Shown here: positions 55,473 to 64,000 of the stretch, piece by piece
Numbering within the stretch: the stretch's first letter is position 1
Layout of the letters: each line of letters starts with the position of its first letter
Origin: Bacteroides sp.
Lineage (GTDB): Bacteria > Bacteroidota > Bacteroidia > Bacteroidales > Muribaculaceae
Direction of reading: 5' to 3'
Assembly: GCA_014802265.1 (NCBI GenBank)
Contig: JAAVCP010000071.1
Coordinates: 186,001 to 250,000 of the forward strand
DNA length: 64,000 nucleotides
Position numbers and translations under genes: made by a program
The notes under the pieces: model-generated
Databases searched by the model: none
Seen by the model: the letters and a program-made list of their open reading frames with translations, nothing else
Told to the model about the DNA's origin: nothing

Positions 55473-57176
55473 ATGTTCAAAAACCAACCGGCGGGCCTCT
55501 ATGTGCTTTCGCTTGCCAACACCGGCGAGCGTTTCGGCTACTACACCATGCTCGCCATCTTCCTGCTTTTCCTTCAGGCAAAGTTCGGTTTTGACTCCAC
55601 TGTGTCGGGTCAGATTTATGCCGGCTTCCTTGCCTTAGTCTATTTCATGCCCCTCGTCGGAGGCTGGGTTGCCGACAAATGGAGTTTCTCCAAATGTGTT
55701 GTGACCGGTATTTTCGTGATGTTCCTCGGTTATCTCGTAATGGCTATCCCGACCGACATCCGCTCCACTTCCTCCCTCGCCCTCCTTTTTGTAGCACTTG
55801 TGCTCATAGCAATTGGTACAGGTCTATTCAAGGGGAATCTCCAAGTAATGGTAGGCGACCTTTACAACGCTCCCAAGTATGCAAGCCAGCGTGATGCCGC
55901 CTTCTCCCTCTTCTACATGGCTATCAACATCGGCTCCATGTTTGCGCCGATGACAGCCACAGCAATGTGTAACATGGCGATGAAGGCTCAGGGTCTGAGC
56001 TATGTGGCTTCGCTCCCCGCTCTCTGTAACGCTTATCTTGATGGTGCTGAAAACGCTGCCGAACTGACTCAGGTTGCTACTGAAAACGGCATGACTGTAG
56101 GTTCTGACGTGGCTGCCTTTGCCAACGATTATATCTCTACCCTTTCCACCGGCTACAGCTATGCTTTCGGCGTGGCATGTATCTCCCTGGTGGTCAGCTT
56201 CCTCATCTATTTCTTAGGCAAAAAGACCTATGCGCATATTATCTCCGACAAGAAGAATGCCAAGGCTTCTACAGCCGCTGCAGGCGGTCCGGAACTTACC
56301 CCGGCGCAGACAAAGCAGCGTGTCGTAGCATTGCTTCTCGTATTTGCTGTGGTTATATTCTTCTGGATGGTATTCCATCAGAACGGTGCAACACTTACTG
56401 AGTTCGCAAAAAGCTGCACTTCTCCGGAAGCATGGGGGTGGACCCGCATCGGCTTCAACGTATGGGCTCTTCTCTCAATCGCAGTTGGCGTATATGCTCT
56501 CTTCAATCTCTTCCAGTCAAAAGGCACCACAAGCCGCCTTGTCTCTGTCGGTATCTTAGTAGCCGTAGCAGCTGCATTATGGTATTTCTACGCAAATACT
56601 GAGAATCCTGTCACCGGCATTCAGCCTCAGCAGTATCAGCAGTTCAACCCCTTCTATGTTGTTGCCCTTACTCCCGTATCGCTTGCCCTGTTCGGTTGGC
56701 TCGCCAAGAAGCAGAAAGAACCCTCTGCACCCCGCAAGATCGGCTACGGTATGCTTATGGCTGCAATCGCATACGGCGTGATGATGCTCGGCTCTTTCGC
56801 TATTGCCGGAACATCTGCAAGCGTATCTCCCAACTGGCTTATCTCTACCTACCTTCTCCTTACATTCGCTGAGCTCCTTCTCTCACCGATGGGTATATCT
56901 TTCGTGAGCAAGGTGGCTCCTCCGAAACTCAAGGGCTCAATGATGGGTGGCTGGTTTGCTGCTACTGCAATCGGCAACTATCTTGTATCAATCCCGATGC
57001 TTCTGTGGGGTAAGATTCCGGTATGGACTCTTTGGTGCATTCTCATCGTCATATGCCTCGTCTCTGCTGCCTTCATATTCTCTATCATGAAGAAGCTTGA
57101 GGCAGCCACTTCCGACACTCCGTCGCCCGCTGCCGAGGCAAACGCCCTCGAGAACATTGAAGATGATGCCATCTGA
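55473..57176 (+). CDS. POT-family proton-dependent peptide transporter
   Basis: The 567-residue protein has about 14 membrane helices, the POT signature GERFGYYTMLAIFLLFL in the first helix, and FSLFYMAINIGSMFAP. The extra periplasmic segment (about residues 190-230) is normal for the group. It takes up di- and tripeptides with protons. It follows sufE and ends with a hairpin terminator. Confidence 0.93.
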   Translation: MFKNQPAGLYVLSLANTGERFGYYTMLAIFLLFLQAKFGFDSTVSGQIYAGFLALVYFMPLVGGWVADKWSFSKCVVTGIFVMFLGYLVMAIPTDIRSTSSLALLFVALVLIAIGTGLFKGNLQVMVGDLYNAPKYASQRDAAFSLFYMAINIGSMFAPMTATAMCNMAMKAQGLSYVASLPALCNAYLDGAENAAELTQVATENGMTVGSDVAAFANDYISTLSTGYSYAFGVACISLVVSFLIYFLGKKTYAHIISDKKNAKASTAAAGGPELTPAQTKQRVVALLLVFAVVIFFWMVFHQNGATLTEFAKSCTSPEAWGWTRIGFNVWALLSIAVGVYALFNLFQSKGTTSRLVSVGILVAVAAALWYFYANTENPVTGIQPQQYQQFNPFYVVALTPVSLALFGWLAKKQKEPSAPRKIGYGMLMAAIAYGVMMLGSFAIAGTSASVSPNWLISTYLLLTFAELLLSPMGISFVSKVAPPKLKGSMMGGWFAATAIGNYLVSIPMLLWGKIPVWTLWCILIVICLVSAAFIFSIMKKLEAATSDTPSPAAEANALENIEDDAI

Positions 57177-57205
57177 TCAAATAAGCAATCAGTGATTAAG
57201 AATTG

Positions 57206-57255
57206 AAAAAAGCGTGGGATTTATTCAGTACCTTGAATAAATCCCACGCTTTTTT
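57206..57255 (+). terminator. Terminator of the POT gene
   Basis: AAAAAAGCGTGGGATTTATT with its exact complement, arms of 22 bp and a 6-base loop, followed by a run of T. It begins 30 bases after the stop. Confidence 0.8.
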
Positions 57256-57286
57256 TGTTATAGTTTTATATAACCCTTATTAACAC

Positions 57287-58456
57287 ATGAATAATTTTAA
57301 ATTTTACTCCCCTACCGAGTTCATTTTCGGTAAAGGCACCCAAAAAAAAGTTGGAAAATCAATCTCACAATATGGAGGTTCAAAAGTATTGCTCATCTAC
57401 GGCGGACAATCTGCTGAAAAAAGTGGTCTGATTAAAGAGGTCACTGATTCGCTGGACGATGCCGGAATCGGCTATGTAATTATGAAAGGGATTCAACCTA
57501 ATCCTACAGATGACCGAGTGTATGAAGGAATTACCCTTACAAAGGAGAATAACGTAGACTTCATACTCGCTGTCGGAGGTGGATCTGTGATCGATACTGC
57601 CAAAGCAATTGCTTTAGGTGCCATGTACGGAGGTGATTTCTGGGATTTCTACACACGTAAAGCTGTGCCTGAGTCTGCTCTTCCTGTTGGCGTGGTTCTA
57701 ACAATTCCGGCAGCCGGAAGCGAAGGGAGTGCCGCTTCAGTCATAACTAAAAAGGAGGGGCTTATCAAAATTTCTGTTGGCAACGATATGCTGCGTCCCA
57801 AATTTGCCATCATGAATCCGGAACTCACAATGTCACTTCCTTGGTTTCAGACAGCCTGCGGCATAACCGACATGCTCTGCCACATCTTTGAGAGATATTT
57901 CTCCAACACACCGGCACAACTTGTCAACGCATATTCAGAAGCCATCATGGGTGACATTATGGATCAGGCTCTCTCCCTGCGACTTGACGGAAATAACTAT
58001 GACGCACGTGCCGACATCATGTGGGCGGGAACAATTGCACACAATGGGCTTTGCGGCGTGGGCAAGGAAGAAGACTGGGCTACTCACAGGATAGAACATG
58101 AGGTGTCAGCTCTTTATAATGTGGCTCATGGCGCAGGACTCGCTTGCATTGCCCCTGCATGGATGACTTTCGTGGCAAAAAGAAATCCCGATACCGTGTG
58201 GCGATTTGCAATAAACGTAATGAGTGTAAATCCCGACGGACTCGACACAGAACAGATTATCGCTGAGGGAATAAGTCTGCTAAAAGACTTTTATCATGAT
58301 TTAGGGCTCACCACATCGCTACGTGAGCTTATTGGTAAAGAACCCGACATTGATGCTATGGTAAAGAGCCTTGAAAGAAATATGGGAAAGACTCTTGGTT
58401 CATACGTGCCTTTATCAATGGAAGACTGTCGCGAAATATATCAACTCGCAATGTAA
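57287..58456 (+). CDS. Iron-containing alcohol dehydrogenase (butanol dehydrogenase type)
   Basis: The 389-residue protein has the iron-ADH fold. The NAD(P)-binding segment is DFILAVGGGSVIDTAKAIALG. The metal ligands are an Asp and His in ACGITDMLCHIFERYF and two His in EHEVSALYNVAHGAGLACIAP. It reduces aldehydes or oxidises alcohols. It precedes the acyl-CoA ligase by 12 bases, so the two may form an operon. Confidence 0.93.
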   Translation: MNNFKFYSPTEFIFGKGTQKKVGKSISQYGGSKVLLIYGGQSAEKSGLIKEVTDSLDDAGIGYVIMKGIQPNPTDDRVYEGITLTKENNVDFILAVGGGSVIDTAKAIALGAMYGGDFWDFYTRKAVPESALPVGVVLTIPAAGSEGSAASVITKKEGLIKISVGNDMLRPKFAIMNPELTMSLPWFQTACGITDMLCHIFERYFSNTPAQLVNAYSEAIMGDIMDQALSLRLDGNNYDARADIMWAGTIAHNGLCGVGKEEDWATHRIEHEVSALYNVAHGAGLACIAPAWMTFVAKRNPDTVWRFAINVMSVNPDGLDTEQIIAEGISLLKDFYHDLGLTTSLRELIGKEPDIDAMVKSLERNMGKTLGSYVPLSMEDCREIYQLAM

Positions 58457-58468
58457 GGCTTTGAGATT

Positions 58469-60130
58469 ATGATAAAAATAGAAAACTTCATTAAAATATA
58501 TGAACGCAGTTTCATAGAAAACTGGGATCTCCCGGCTCTTTCTGAATTTGGGAAAAATACGGATTTGACATACGGTGAGCTTGCCGAATCAATCGCCATG
58601 TCTCACATGATTTTTGAATCAATAGGTCTTAAACCGGGAGATAAAATCGCACTGTGTGGCAAAGATTCCATAAATTGGATAAAAGTCTATATGGCTACGG
58701 TGACTTATGGTGCTGTCATAGTCCCTATTCTTTCTGAATTTAATCCCGTTGACATAACCCATATTGTGAATCATTCAGAAGCCGAGCTTTTTATAGTATC
58801 TGATAATATCTGGGAACATATAGAGCCTGAGGTACTCTTGAATGTGAAGGGAGTAATGAGTCTGGAATCCAGGAATGTGCTTCATGAAAAGCCACATGTT
58901 GAGATGATGCGTCACATACGTCTGCTCAAGAGGCGTTTCAATAAGAAATATCCCAACGGATATTCAAGCCATGACGTGAAATACCCCGACCGCGATAACA
59001 AGGAGGTAGTGGAGATAAATTATACGTCAGGCACAACCGGATTCTCAAAAGGCGTGATGCTCACAGGAGAGAATCTTTCAGGGAACGTTTGCTTCGGAAT
59101 GGATTCCGAACTCCATTTCCGTAGCTCTCGCTGTCTGGCATTCCTTCCGCTTGCCCATGCCTACGGGTGTGCCTTCGATATGCTGACCCCGCTTGCCGTA
59201 GGCTCACATATCACCCTGCTATGCAAGACACCTTCCCCGCGTGTGCTTCTCAAAGCCCTGGCAGAGGTAAAGCCTAACCTTGTGATCTGTGTGCCTCTGA
59301 TTTTGGAGAAAATATATAAGAACCAAATTCTTCCTATGATATCCAAGGGCACACTGCGATGGACTCTTGCAGTTCCCTTCCTTGATACTCTCATATATTC
59401 CAAGATTCGCAAGAAACTTATAGATGCCTTCGGTGGTGAATTTGAAGAAGTGATTGTGGGGGGAGCCCCTTTGAATCATGAGGTGGAAGATTTTCTCCAT
59501 AAAATCAAATTTCCGTTTACAGTGGGTTACGGCATGACGGAATGCGGACCGTTGATTTCTTACACACCCTGGAAAGAATTTATTGTCGGCTCCTCAGGCA
59601 AGACATTGCCCATAATGGAGTCGAAAATTGATTCTCCGGATCCAGAGAATATTCCCGGAGAAATTTGTGTGAGAGGCACAAATGTAATGAAAGGGTATTT
59701 CAAAAATCCGGAGGCAACCGCCGCCGTGCTTGATGAAGACGGGTGGTTGCATACCGGCGATATGGGTACGCGCACCCCTGACGGCACACTCTTCATTCGC
59801 GGCAGATACAAGACCATGCTTCTGTCAGCTTCCGGACAGAATATTTACCCGGAGGAAATCGAGGCAAAACTTAATAATATGCCATTCGTGGCAGAAAGTC
59901 TCGTGGTAGACCGCGACGGAAAACTCGTAGGTCTTGTATATCCCGACTATGAGGCGGTTGATAAGCTCGGTGTCTCCATCAAAGACATGGACTCAACAAT
60001 GGAAAATATCAGAAAGGAATTAAATAAACTGGTGGCTCCATACGAGCAACTTACCAAGATTATATTAATGCCAAACGAGTTTGAAAAGACTCCTAAACGA
60101 AGCATAAAGCGATTCCTTTATACCCGATGA
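58469..60130 (+). CDS. AMP-forming long-chain fatty acid CoA ligase-like protein
   Basis: The 553-residue protein is an ANL-family adenylating enzyme with YTSGTTGFSKGVML (ATP-binding), GYGMTECGPL and the hinge segment GWLHTGDMGTRTPDGTLFIRGR. It activates a fatty or other acid to acyl-AMP and then acyl-CoA. The specificity is uncertain; the sequence suggests long-chain type. It is 12 bases after the alcohol dehydrogenase and ends at a palindromic terminator. Confidence 0.9.
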   Translation: MIKIENFIKIYERSFIENWDLPALSEFGKNTDLTYGELAESIAMSHMIFESIGLKPGDKIALCGKDSINWIKVYMATVTYGAVIVPILSEFNPVDITHIVNHSEAELFIVSDNIWEHIEPEVLLNVKGVMSLESRNVLHEKPHVEMMRHIRLLKRRFNKKYPNGYSSHDVKYPDRDNKEVVEINYTSGTTGFSKGVMLTGENLSGNVCFGMDSELHFRSSRCLAFLPLAHAYGCAFDMLTPLAVGSHITLLCKTPSPRVLLKALAEVKPNLVICVPLILEKIYKNQILPMISKGTLRWTLAVPFLDTLIYSKIRKKLIDAFGGEFEEVIVGGAPLNHEVEDFLHKIKFPFTVGYGMTECGPLISYTPWKEFIVGSSGKTLPIMESKIDSPDPENIPGEICVRGTNVMKGYFKNPEATAAVLDEDGWLHTGDMGTRTPDGTLFIRGRYKTMLLSASGQNIYPEEIEAKLNNMPFVAESLVVDRDGKLVGLVYPDYEAVDKLGVSIKDMDSTMENIRKELNKLVAPYEQLTKIILMPNEFEKTPKRSIKRFLYTR

Positions 60131-60175
60131 TTAGAGCCTGATATGCAATATAATTAAATCTTACAAAAACTTCAT

Positions 60176-60201
60176 ATTCCGAAACTTGCAAGTTTCGGAA
60201 T
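60176..60201 (+). terminator. Palindromic terminator after the acyl-CoA ligase gene
   Basis: ATTCCGAAACTTG pairs with CAAGTTTCGGAAT, 26 bases with no loop, then TTTTG. It lies 45 bases after the stop codon. Confidence 0.7.
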
Positions 60202-60274
60202 TTTGTTGTAGCTTTGCGGTGCTTTTTGTTAGTTAATGTTAAAAAATAATTACAATCATTAACAAATTAGAGTC

Positions 60275-60922
60275 ATGCCCATGCATGGAGTTATACTAAT
60301 TAATCTAATTACCAGACGATTACTGTCGCCTATTGCTATTATTGGGCTGATACTCACAGAATCGTGTGGGGGGAAATCATTGTCGGAAGCTACGTATAAC
60401 GAGGATTCCTCTTCAACCACTGAATATTATCATGCCGACAACGATATTGCCATGACAATCCGCAGTATTGCCGATGCCATAAAAGTGGGCGAACCTCTTG
60501 ACTCTACCGACTATGATTTCAAGGGAGTACTGACCGACGGGCAGGGAACGCCTATATATACCGATGTGCAGGGAGCACCGGGAATGTGGGTGGTAGATGT
60601 GCTTGATTCTAAAAACGCCTCTATTAAAAATCTATATCTCGGCGACCTCCTTCCCTCCGATCTCCAAAGCTATATTCTGCAGACTTTGCATCTGTCGGAG
60701 GGGCAACATATTGCCTTTACTCCACGTGAAGCCATTGATGATGATGAGACCGATATCACTATTTATGATTTCGGAGGAGGTTATCTGCGATTTGAAGTGC
60801 GTGCCGGGATCGCACCTAATGGGATAGAGGGTCCGCTGCTTACTATATTTATGAGTGATGAACTCCCCTATTCTATTATGGCTGAGTCTCCAAATCAGGA
60901 CGGAAGACAAATAGGCTTGTAG
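60275..60922 (+). CDS. Small lipoprotein-like hypothetical protein
   Basis: The 215-residue protein has a hydrophobic start and a lipobox-like LTESCGG, followed by a mixed alpha/beta domain with no recognised motif (STDYDFKGVLTDGQGTPIYT, LSEGQHIAFTPRE, GIAPNGIEGPLLTIFMS). The last 47 bases overlap the end of the convergent MBL gene. A TAGCTTTG-like box lies upstream at 60209-60216. The function is unknown. Confidence 0.6.
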   Translation: MPMHGVILINLITRRLLSPIAIIGLILTESCGGKSLSEATYNEDSSSTTEYYHADNDIAMTIRSIADAIKVGEPLDSTDYDFKGVLTDGQGTPIYTDVQGAPGMWVVDVLDSKNASIKNLYLGDLLPSDLQSYILQTLHLSEGQHIAFTPREAIDDDETDITIYDFGGGYLRFEVRAGIAPNGIEGPLLTIFMSDELPYSIMAESPNQDGRQIGL

Positions 60923-61877
60923 ATTCAAAACGTGGTAATGCCATAAGCTGAACGTCTGCCTGACGGTCGGAAATAGTGTTTTCAGCATTTCCAACTTTCT
61001 TTCCGGCTTCCTCAAGGGCAGTACGGACTGCGGTTAACGCCTTCTCAGGAGTATTGTTATCTTTAGAAAGATGACATAAAAAAATATGACTTAGGCGAGG
61101 ATTGATTATCTCTTTCAGGAAAGACGCGGTGTGGGTGTTATCCATGTGCCCTATCTCAGTCTGAATCCTTGCCTTAAGATAATCGGGATAACGCCCCATC
61201 TTAAGCATCTGCAGATCATAGTTTGCCTCAATCACCAAATAGTTGGCAAGCGACATATAATGGTGTGCACGCTCCGTCACTTCGCCAAGATCAGTGGCAA
61301 GCACGAAGTTACGATTGTCAAAGGCAATCGAGAAACCCATATTGTCGCTCCCGTCGTGTGGCACCTCAAAGGCGGTGATCTCAAAATCACATATTTTAAA
61401 AGGAATCTCCTTAAAAATCGGAATGTGGTAGTCTTTAAGTCGCTTCGATATATTATGGCGTCGCATAATCCCGGCAAGCACACGATTAGTACAAAACACT
61501 CTCAGATGCTTATTATTGCGCACAAGGGTATATACATGTTTCACATGATCGGCATGGTCATGGGTAAGAATCACAGCCTTCACATGCTTCATTTCAATTC
61601 CGTTTGCTTTAAGGGTTGCCTCCACTTCGTCTGCTTTTAAGCCGGCATCAATAAGAATCCCTCCGTTTTTTGTGCCTAAATAACAACTGTTGCCACTTGA
61701 ACCCGATGCAAGCGACAGGTAATATAGCAATCGGTCAGAAGGGTTGGCAACAGCAGGCTTCGATGGCTTGATTTCCGCCGAAGCATAGACATTTCTCCTT
61801 ATCGGTTTAGGCGCAGAATCCAATTCGTCAAAAGGAAGCGTCATCTGCCCTTCAAATGATATTTTTTTATATGTCAT
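60876..61877 (-). CDS. MBL-fold metallo-hydrolase
   Basis: The 333-residue protein has the metallo-beta-lactamase motif LTHDHADHVKH (HxHxDH) near residue 120, SLASGSSGNSCYLG as the first strand, and further ligands in EVPHDGSDNMGF and IFLCHLSKDNN. It is close to the YycJ/VicX-type hydrolases. The N-terminal 45 residues are extra. It may be a nuclease or phosphodiesterase. It shares 47 bases of 3' end with the convergent lipoprotein-like gene. Confidence 0.85.
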   Translation of the reverse strand: MTYKKISFEGQMTLPFDELDSAPKPIRRNVYASAEIKPSKPAVANPSDRLLYYLSLASGSSGNSCYLGTKNGGILIDAGLKADEVEATLKANGIEMKHVKAVILTHDHADHVKHVYTLVRNNKHLRVFCTNRVLAGIMRRHNISKRLKDYHIPIFKEIPFKICDFEITAFEVPHDGSDNMGFSIAFDNRNFVLATDLGEVTERAHHYMSLANYLVIEANYDLQMLKMGRYPDYLKARIQTEIGHMDNTHTASFLKEIINPRLSHIFLCHLSKDNNTPEKALTAVRTALEEAGKKVGNAENTISDRQADVQLMALPRFESTSLFVFRPDLETQP

Positions 61878-61950
61878 AGCGTCAAATGTTTAATATCCTT
61901 GCAGATAACCTCTGTAAGTTACGTGAGTCTAACCTATTTACAATTAAAAT

Positions 61951-62667
61951 TTAACGAGAATATATAAGAAAAATTGCCGGACGCTTATTATAGTCATATT
62001 TGGCATTTTTCCAACGTGATGCCGGCAAAGTTTTAATAGACTCATGCTCAGGATCAGTTATGTCGGCAGCCACGCAGATAAGCGTGTCACCCCTAAGAGT
62101 TTTTGCGAGGCTTTCCACCATACGATTATTCCGGTAGGGGGTCTCTATAAAAATTTGTGTCATGTCGTGTTTGCGCGACAGATTCTCAAGCTCTCTAAGT
62201 CGTTTTTCCCTCTCCTTTTCGTCTACGGGAAGATAGCCGTTAAAAGAAAATCCCTGACCGTTAAAACCGGAAGCCATAAGTGCCATTAGAATACTTGAAG
62301 GTCCCACCAACGGAACCACGCGCAATCCTTCCTTTTGAGCTATGCTCACAGGCAATGCCCCCGGATCTGCCACAGCCGGGCACCCTGCCTCACTCATAAC
62401 CCCTACCGGCTCTCCTCTACGCAAAGGTTCAAGATAGCTACTCACTTCGCTAAGGTCAGTGTGACGGTTTAGTTCATAAAAAGTAACTGCCCCGATGTCA
62501 AACCCAGGGTCACATCGCTTCAGAAAACGACGGGCAGTTCTTACGTTTTCCACTATAAGATAACGCAATTGCTTAAGAATGTCAAGGTTGCCTGCGGGCA
62601 ACGCATCTCTTAATGGGGCATCACTGATGCTTACCGGAATAAGATATAGAGCTACTTTTAATTCCAT
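61951..62667 (-). CDS. RsmI-like SAM-dependent methyltransferase
   Basis: The 238-residue protein belongs to the tetrapyrrole-methylase-like family that includes RsmI. Family blocks: YLIPVSISDAPLRDALP, EAGCPAVADPGALPVSIAQKEG, VVPLVGPSSILMALMASGFNGQGFSFNGYLP and IFIETPYRNNRM. RsmI methylates C1402 of 16S rRNA at the ribose; this may be a paralogue. It is transcribed divergently from the RsmF-like gene, with 52 bases between. Confidence 0.85.
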   Translation of the reverse strand: MELKVALYLIPVSISDAPLRDALPAGNLDILKQLRYLIVENVRTARRFLKRCDPGFDIGAVTFYELNRHTDLSEVSSYLEPLRRGEPVGVMSEAGCPAVADPGALPVSIAQKEGLRVVPLVGPSSILMALMASGFNGQGFSFNGYLPVDEKEREKRLRELENLSRKHDMTQIFIETPYRNNRMVESLAKTLRGDTLICVAADITDPEHESIKTLPASRWKNAKYDYNKRPAIFLIYSR

Positions 62668-62693
62668 ACATACAAAATTAACAAAAAAATTAC

Positions 62694-62701
62694 TATTTTT
62701 G
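62694..62701 (+). promoter_or_regulatory. Putative -7 box for the RsmF-like gene
   Basis: TATTTTTG lies 19 bases before the ATG at 62720 in the divergent gap. Confidence 0.45.
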
Positions 62702-62719
62702 CAAAAAAATCAGAAAATA

Positions 62720-63976
62720 ATGACTTTACCGTCAGGATTTATTGAAATGGCAAGGACTCTTCTGGGCAATGATGCCGACGATTTCCTGAATGCCATTACT
62801 TCGTCTCCCGTATGTTCTGTGCGTATCAACAGCAGAAAACCGGGGGCTCACTTTGATGATGCAATCCCAGTGAAATGGTGCAAGACCGGGTTTTATCTCC
62901 CTTCCCGCCCTGTTTTCACACTTGACCCGCTGCTGCATGCCGGTGCATATTATGTGCAAGATGCCTCCTCGATGATTTATCGGGAAGTGGCATCACGCAT
63001 TCTCAATACCCTCTCAACCAGCGGCGAACCTCAACCGGTCTGCATACTCGACATGTGTGCTGCCCCGGGAGGGAAAACCACCGCTATGATTGACGCACTT
63101 CCCGATGGATCGAAAGTGATTGCCAATGAGTATGTGGCAAAAAGAGCTGCTATTCTTCGTGAGAATCTTGCCAAATGGGGATTCCCGGACACAACGGTAT
63201 TAAATAAAGATTCCTCCTTTTTTAAAACAGCAGGATATGAATTCGACATCATTGCTGTTGATGCCCCATGCTCCGGAGAAGGAATGATGCGTAAGGATCC
63301 CGATGCAGTTGCCCAATGGTCGCCACAACTTATTGAAAACTGTGCCCGGTTGCAAAAAGATATTCTGGCAAATGCAGTGCAAGCTCTGAAGCCCGGCGGT
63401 TTTCTTATATATTCCACTTGTACTTTCAACCGCATTGAGAACGAGGAGAACGCAGAATATATATGCTCTGAATTAAATCTTGAGCCGTTTGATCTTGCAT
63501 TTCCGGAAGAATGGGGAATACCACACGGCATTTCCACTTCCCTCCCCGTCTATCGTTTTATGCCTCATAAGACTGAAGGAGAGGGTCTGTTTCTCGCCGT
63601 TTTCAGAAAACCGGGAGAATGGATACCGCCTCACCTAACCCGGAAGAGTGCTTCTCTAATAAATAGGAAAACTGTCCCCACTAAGCCCAAGAAAGCCGGT
63701 TCTGCTTTACACAAGGGAAAGACACCGAATGAAGAGGTGCCAGAGATTGAGGAGATCCTTTCGGTTGAATTTGATAAAAATAGATTCCCGGAAGCTCCGC
63801 TGACAAAGGAACAGGCTTTGGCTTACCTTCGCCGGGAGAGCATAACCCTTCCTCCGGACATTCCCAAAGGGATAGTGATAACGACATTTAACGGTCTGCC
63901 ACTTGGGGCTGCAAAAAATATTGGAAGCCGGGCAAATAATCTTTATCCTAAAAATTGGCGTATAAGAATGAATTAA
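62720..63976 (+). CDS. RsmF-like rRNA (cytosine-C5) methyltransferase
   Basis: With the ATG at 62720 the protein has 418 residues. It has the NOL1/NOP2/Sun fold: SAM-binding ILDMCAAPGGKTTAMID, and the two catalytic cysteines in VDAPCSGEGMM and YSTCTFNRIENEENAEY. A C-terminal domain (from about 300) is like the RsmF/PUA-like extension. It makes m5C in rRNA or tRNA. An earlier in-frame ATG (62579) lies in the divergent gene and is rejected. The next gene starts 4 bases after the stop. Confidence 0.93.
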   Translation: MTLPSGFIEMARTLLGNDADDFLNAITSSPVCSVRINSRKPGAHFDDAIPVKWCKTGFYLPSRPVFTLDPLLHAGAYYVQDASSMIYREVASRILNTLSTSGEPQPVCILDMCAAPGGKTTAMIDALPDGSKVIANEYVAKRAAILRENLAKWGFPDTTVLNKDSSFFKTAGYEFDIIAVDAPCSGEGMMRKDPDAVAQWSPQLIENCARLQKDILANAVQALKPGGFLIYSTCTFNRIENEENAEYICSELNLEPFDLAFPEEWGIPHGISTSLPVYRFMPHKTEGEGLFLAVFRKPGEWIPPHLTRKSASLINRKTVPTKPKKAGSALHKGKTPNEEVPEIEEILSVEFDKNRFPEAPLTKEQALAYLRRESITLPPDIPKGIVITTFNGLPLGAAKNIGSRANNLYPKNWRIRMN

Positions 63977-63979
63977 CTT

Positions 63980-64000
63980 ATGGAAGAAAATCGCGATAAC
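63980..64000 (+). CDS. Start of an unknown gene cut by the window edge
   Basis: An ATG 4 bases after the RsmF-like stop opens MEENRDN, seven codons before the edge. It is too short to identify. It would be coupled to the previous gene if real. Confidence 0.35.

Overview
This 64 kb window looks like a chromosomal segment of a Bacteroidales bacterium, probably Muribaculaceae or a close relative. The evidence is: promoters of the Bacteroidetes type (TTTG, about 20 bases, then TAnnTTTG), several secreted proteins with type IX secretion (T9SS)-like C-terminal tails, a PorE-like OmpA protein, Bacteroidales-type families (DUF3108, DUF3256, DUF4105) and SufE-type and POT-type housekeeping genes. Base composition is moderate, with AT-rich spacers. 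I see no rRNA, CRISPR array, transposase, integrase or prophage. There is one tRNA gene, tRNA-Gly(CCC).

Layout. 1-5.8 kb: start of a biotin-dependent carboxylase subunit (cut by the window edge), a DMT permease, a secreted T9SS-type protein, a Crp/Fnr regulator, a YfcE-type phosphoesterase and a DUF3108 protein. 6-9.9 kb: a paralogue of the first secreted protein, luxS, a small lipoprotein and a two-TM potassium channel. 9.9-16.4 kb: a gene-free stretch with dispersed repeats, then a complete RND efflux operon (outer membrane factor, adaptor, pump). 16.9-18.6 kb: tRNA-Gly and a pair of GYF-like/CD225-like membrane proteins. 18.6-30.1 kb: a minus-strand run with secA, a degenerate phosphatase-like protein, a DUF4105 protein, asnS, a repeat-rich pseudouridine synthase, adk and hpt. 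30.2-40.2 kb: cell-envelope genes (Big_2 T9SS cargo, OmpA protein, giant coiled-coil lipoprotein, truncated toxin-like gene, PorE-like protein with an outer membrane partner). 40.4-44.5 kb: an AT-rich insert with an AAA ATPase (DUF3696 type) coupled to an unrecognised protein, then a secreted subtilase. 44.6-52 kb: gltX, DUF3256 protein, DEAD-box helicase, C69 dipeptidase, greA and a HIT protein. 52-64 kb: GH2 glycosidase, sufE, POT transporter, iron alcohol dehydrogenase, acyl-CoA ligase, small lipoprotein, MBL hydrolase, RsmI-like and RsmF-like methyltransferases.

How the parts fit. The envelope genes suggest an active T9SS: a PorE-like periplasmic anchor protein is encoded close to several proteins with degenerate or canonical T9SS tails. 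The RND operon is a complete export system. Most other genes are ordinary housekeeping genes. The best candidate for an undescribed system is the two-gene ATPase plus partner at 40460-42495. The most unusual non-coding signals are a family of three hairpins with the same core, each between convergent genes; a four-copy degenerate repeat near two of them; a 52-bp perfect palindrome after a truncated toxin-like gene; and a long structured leader before greA.
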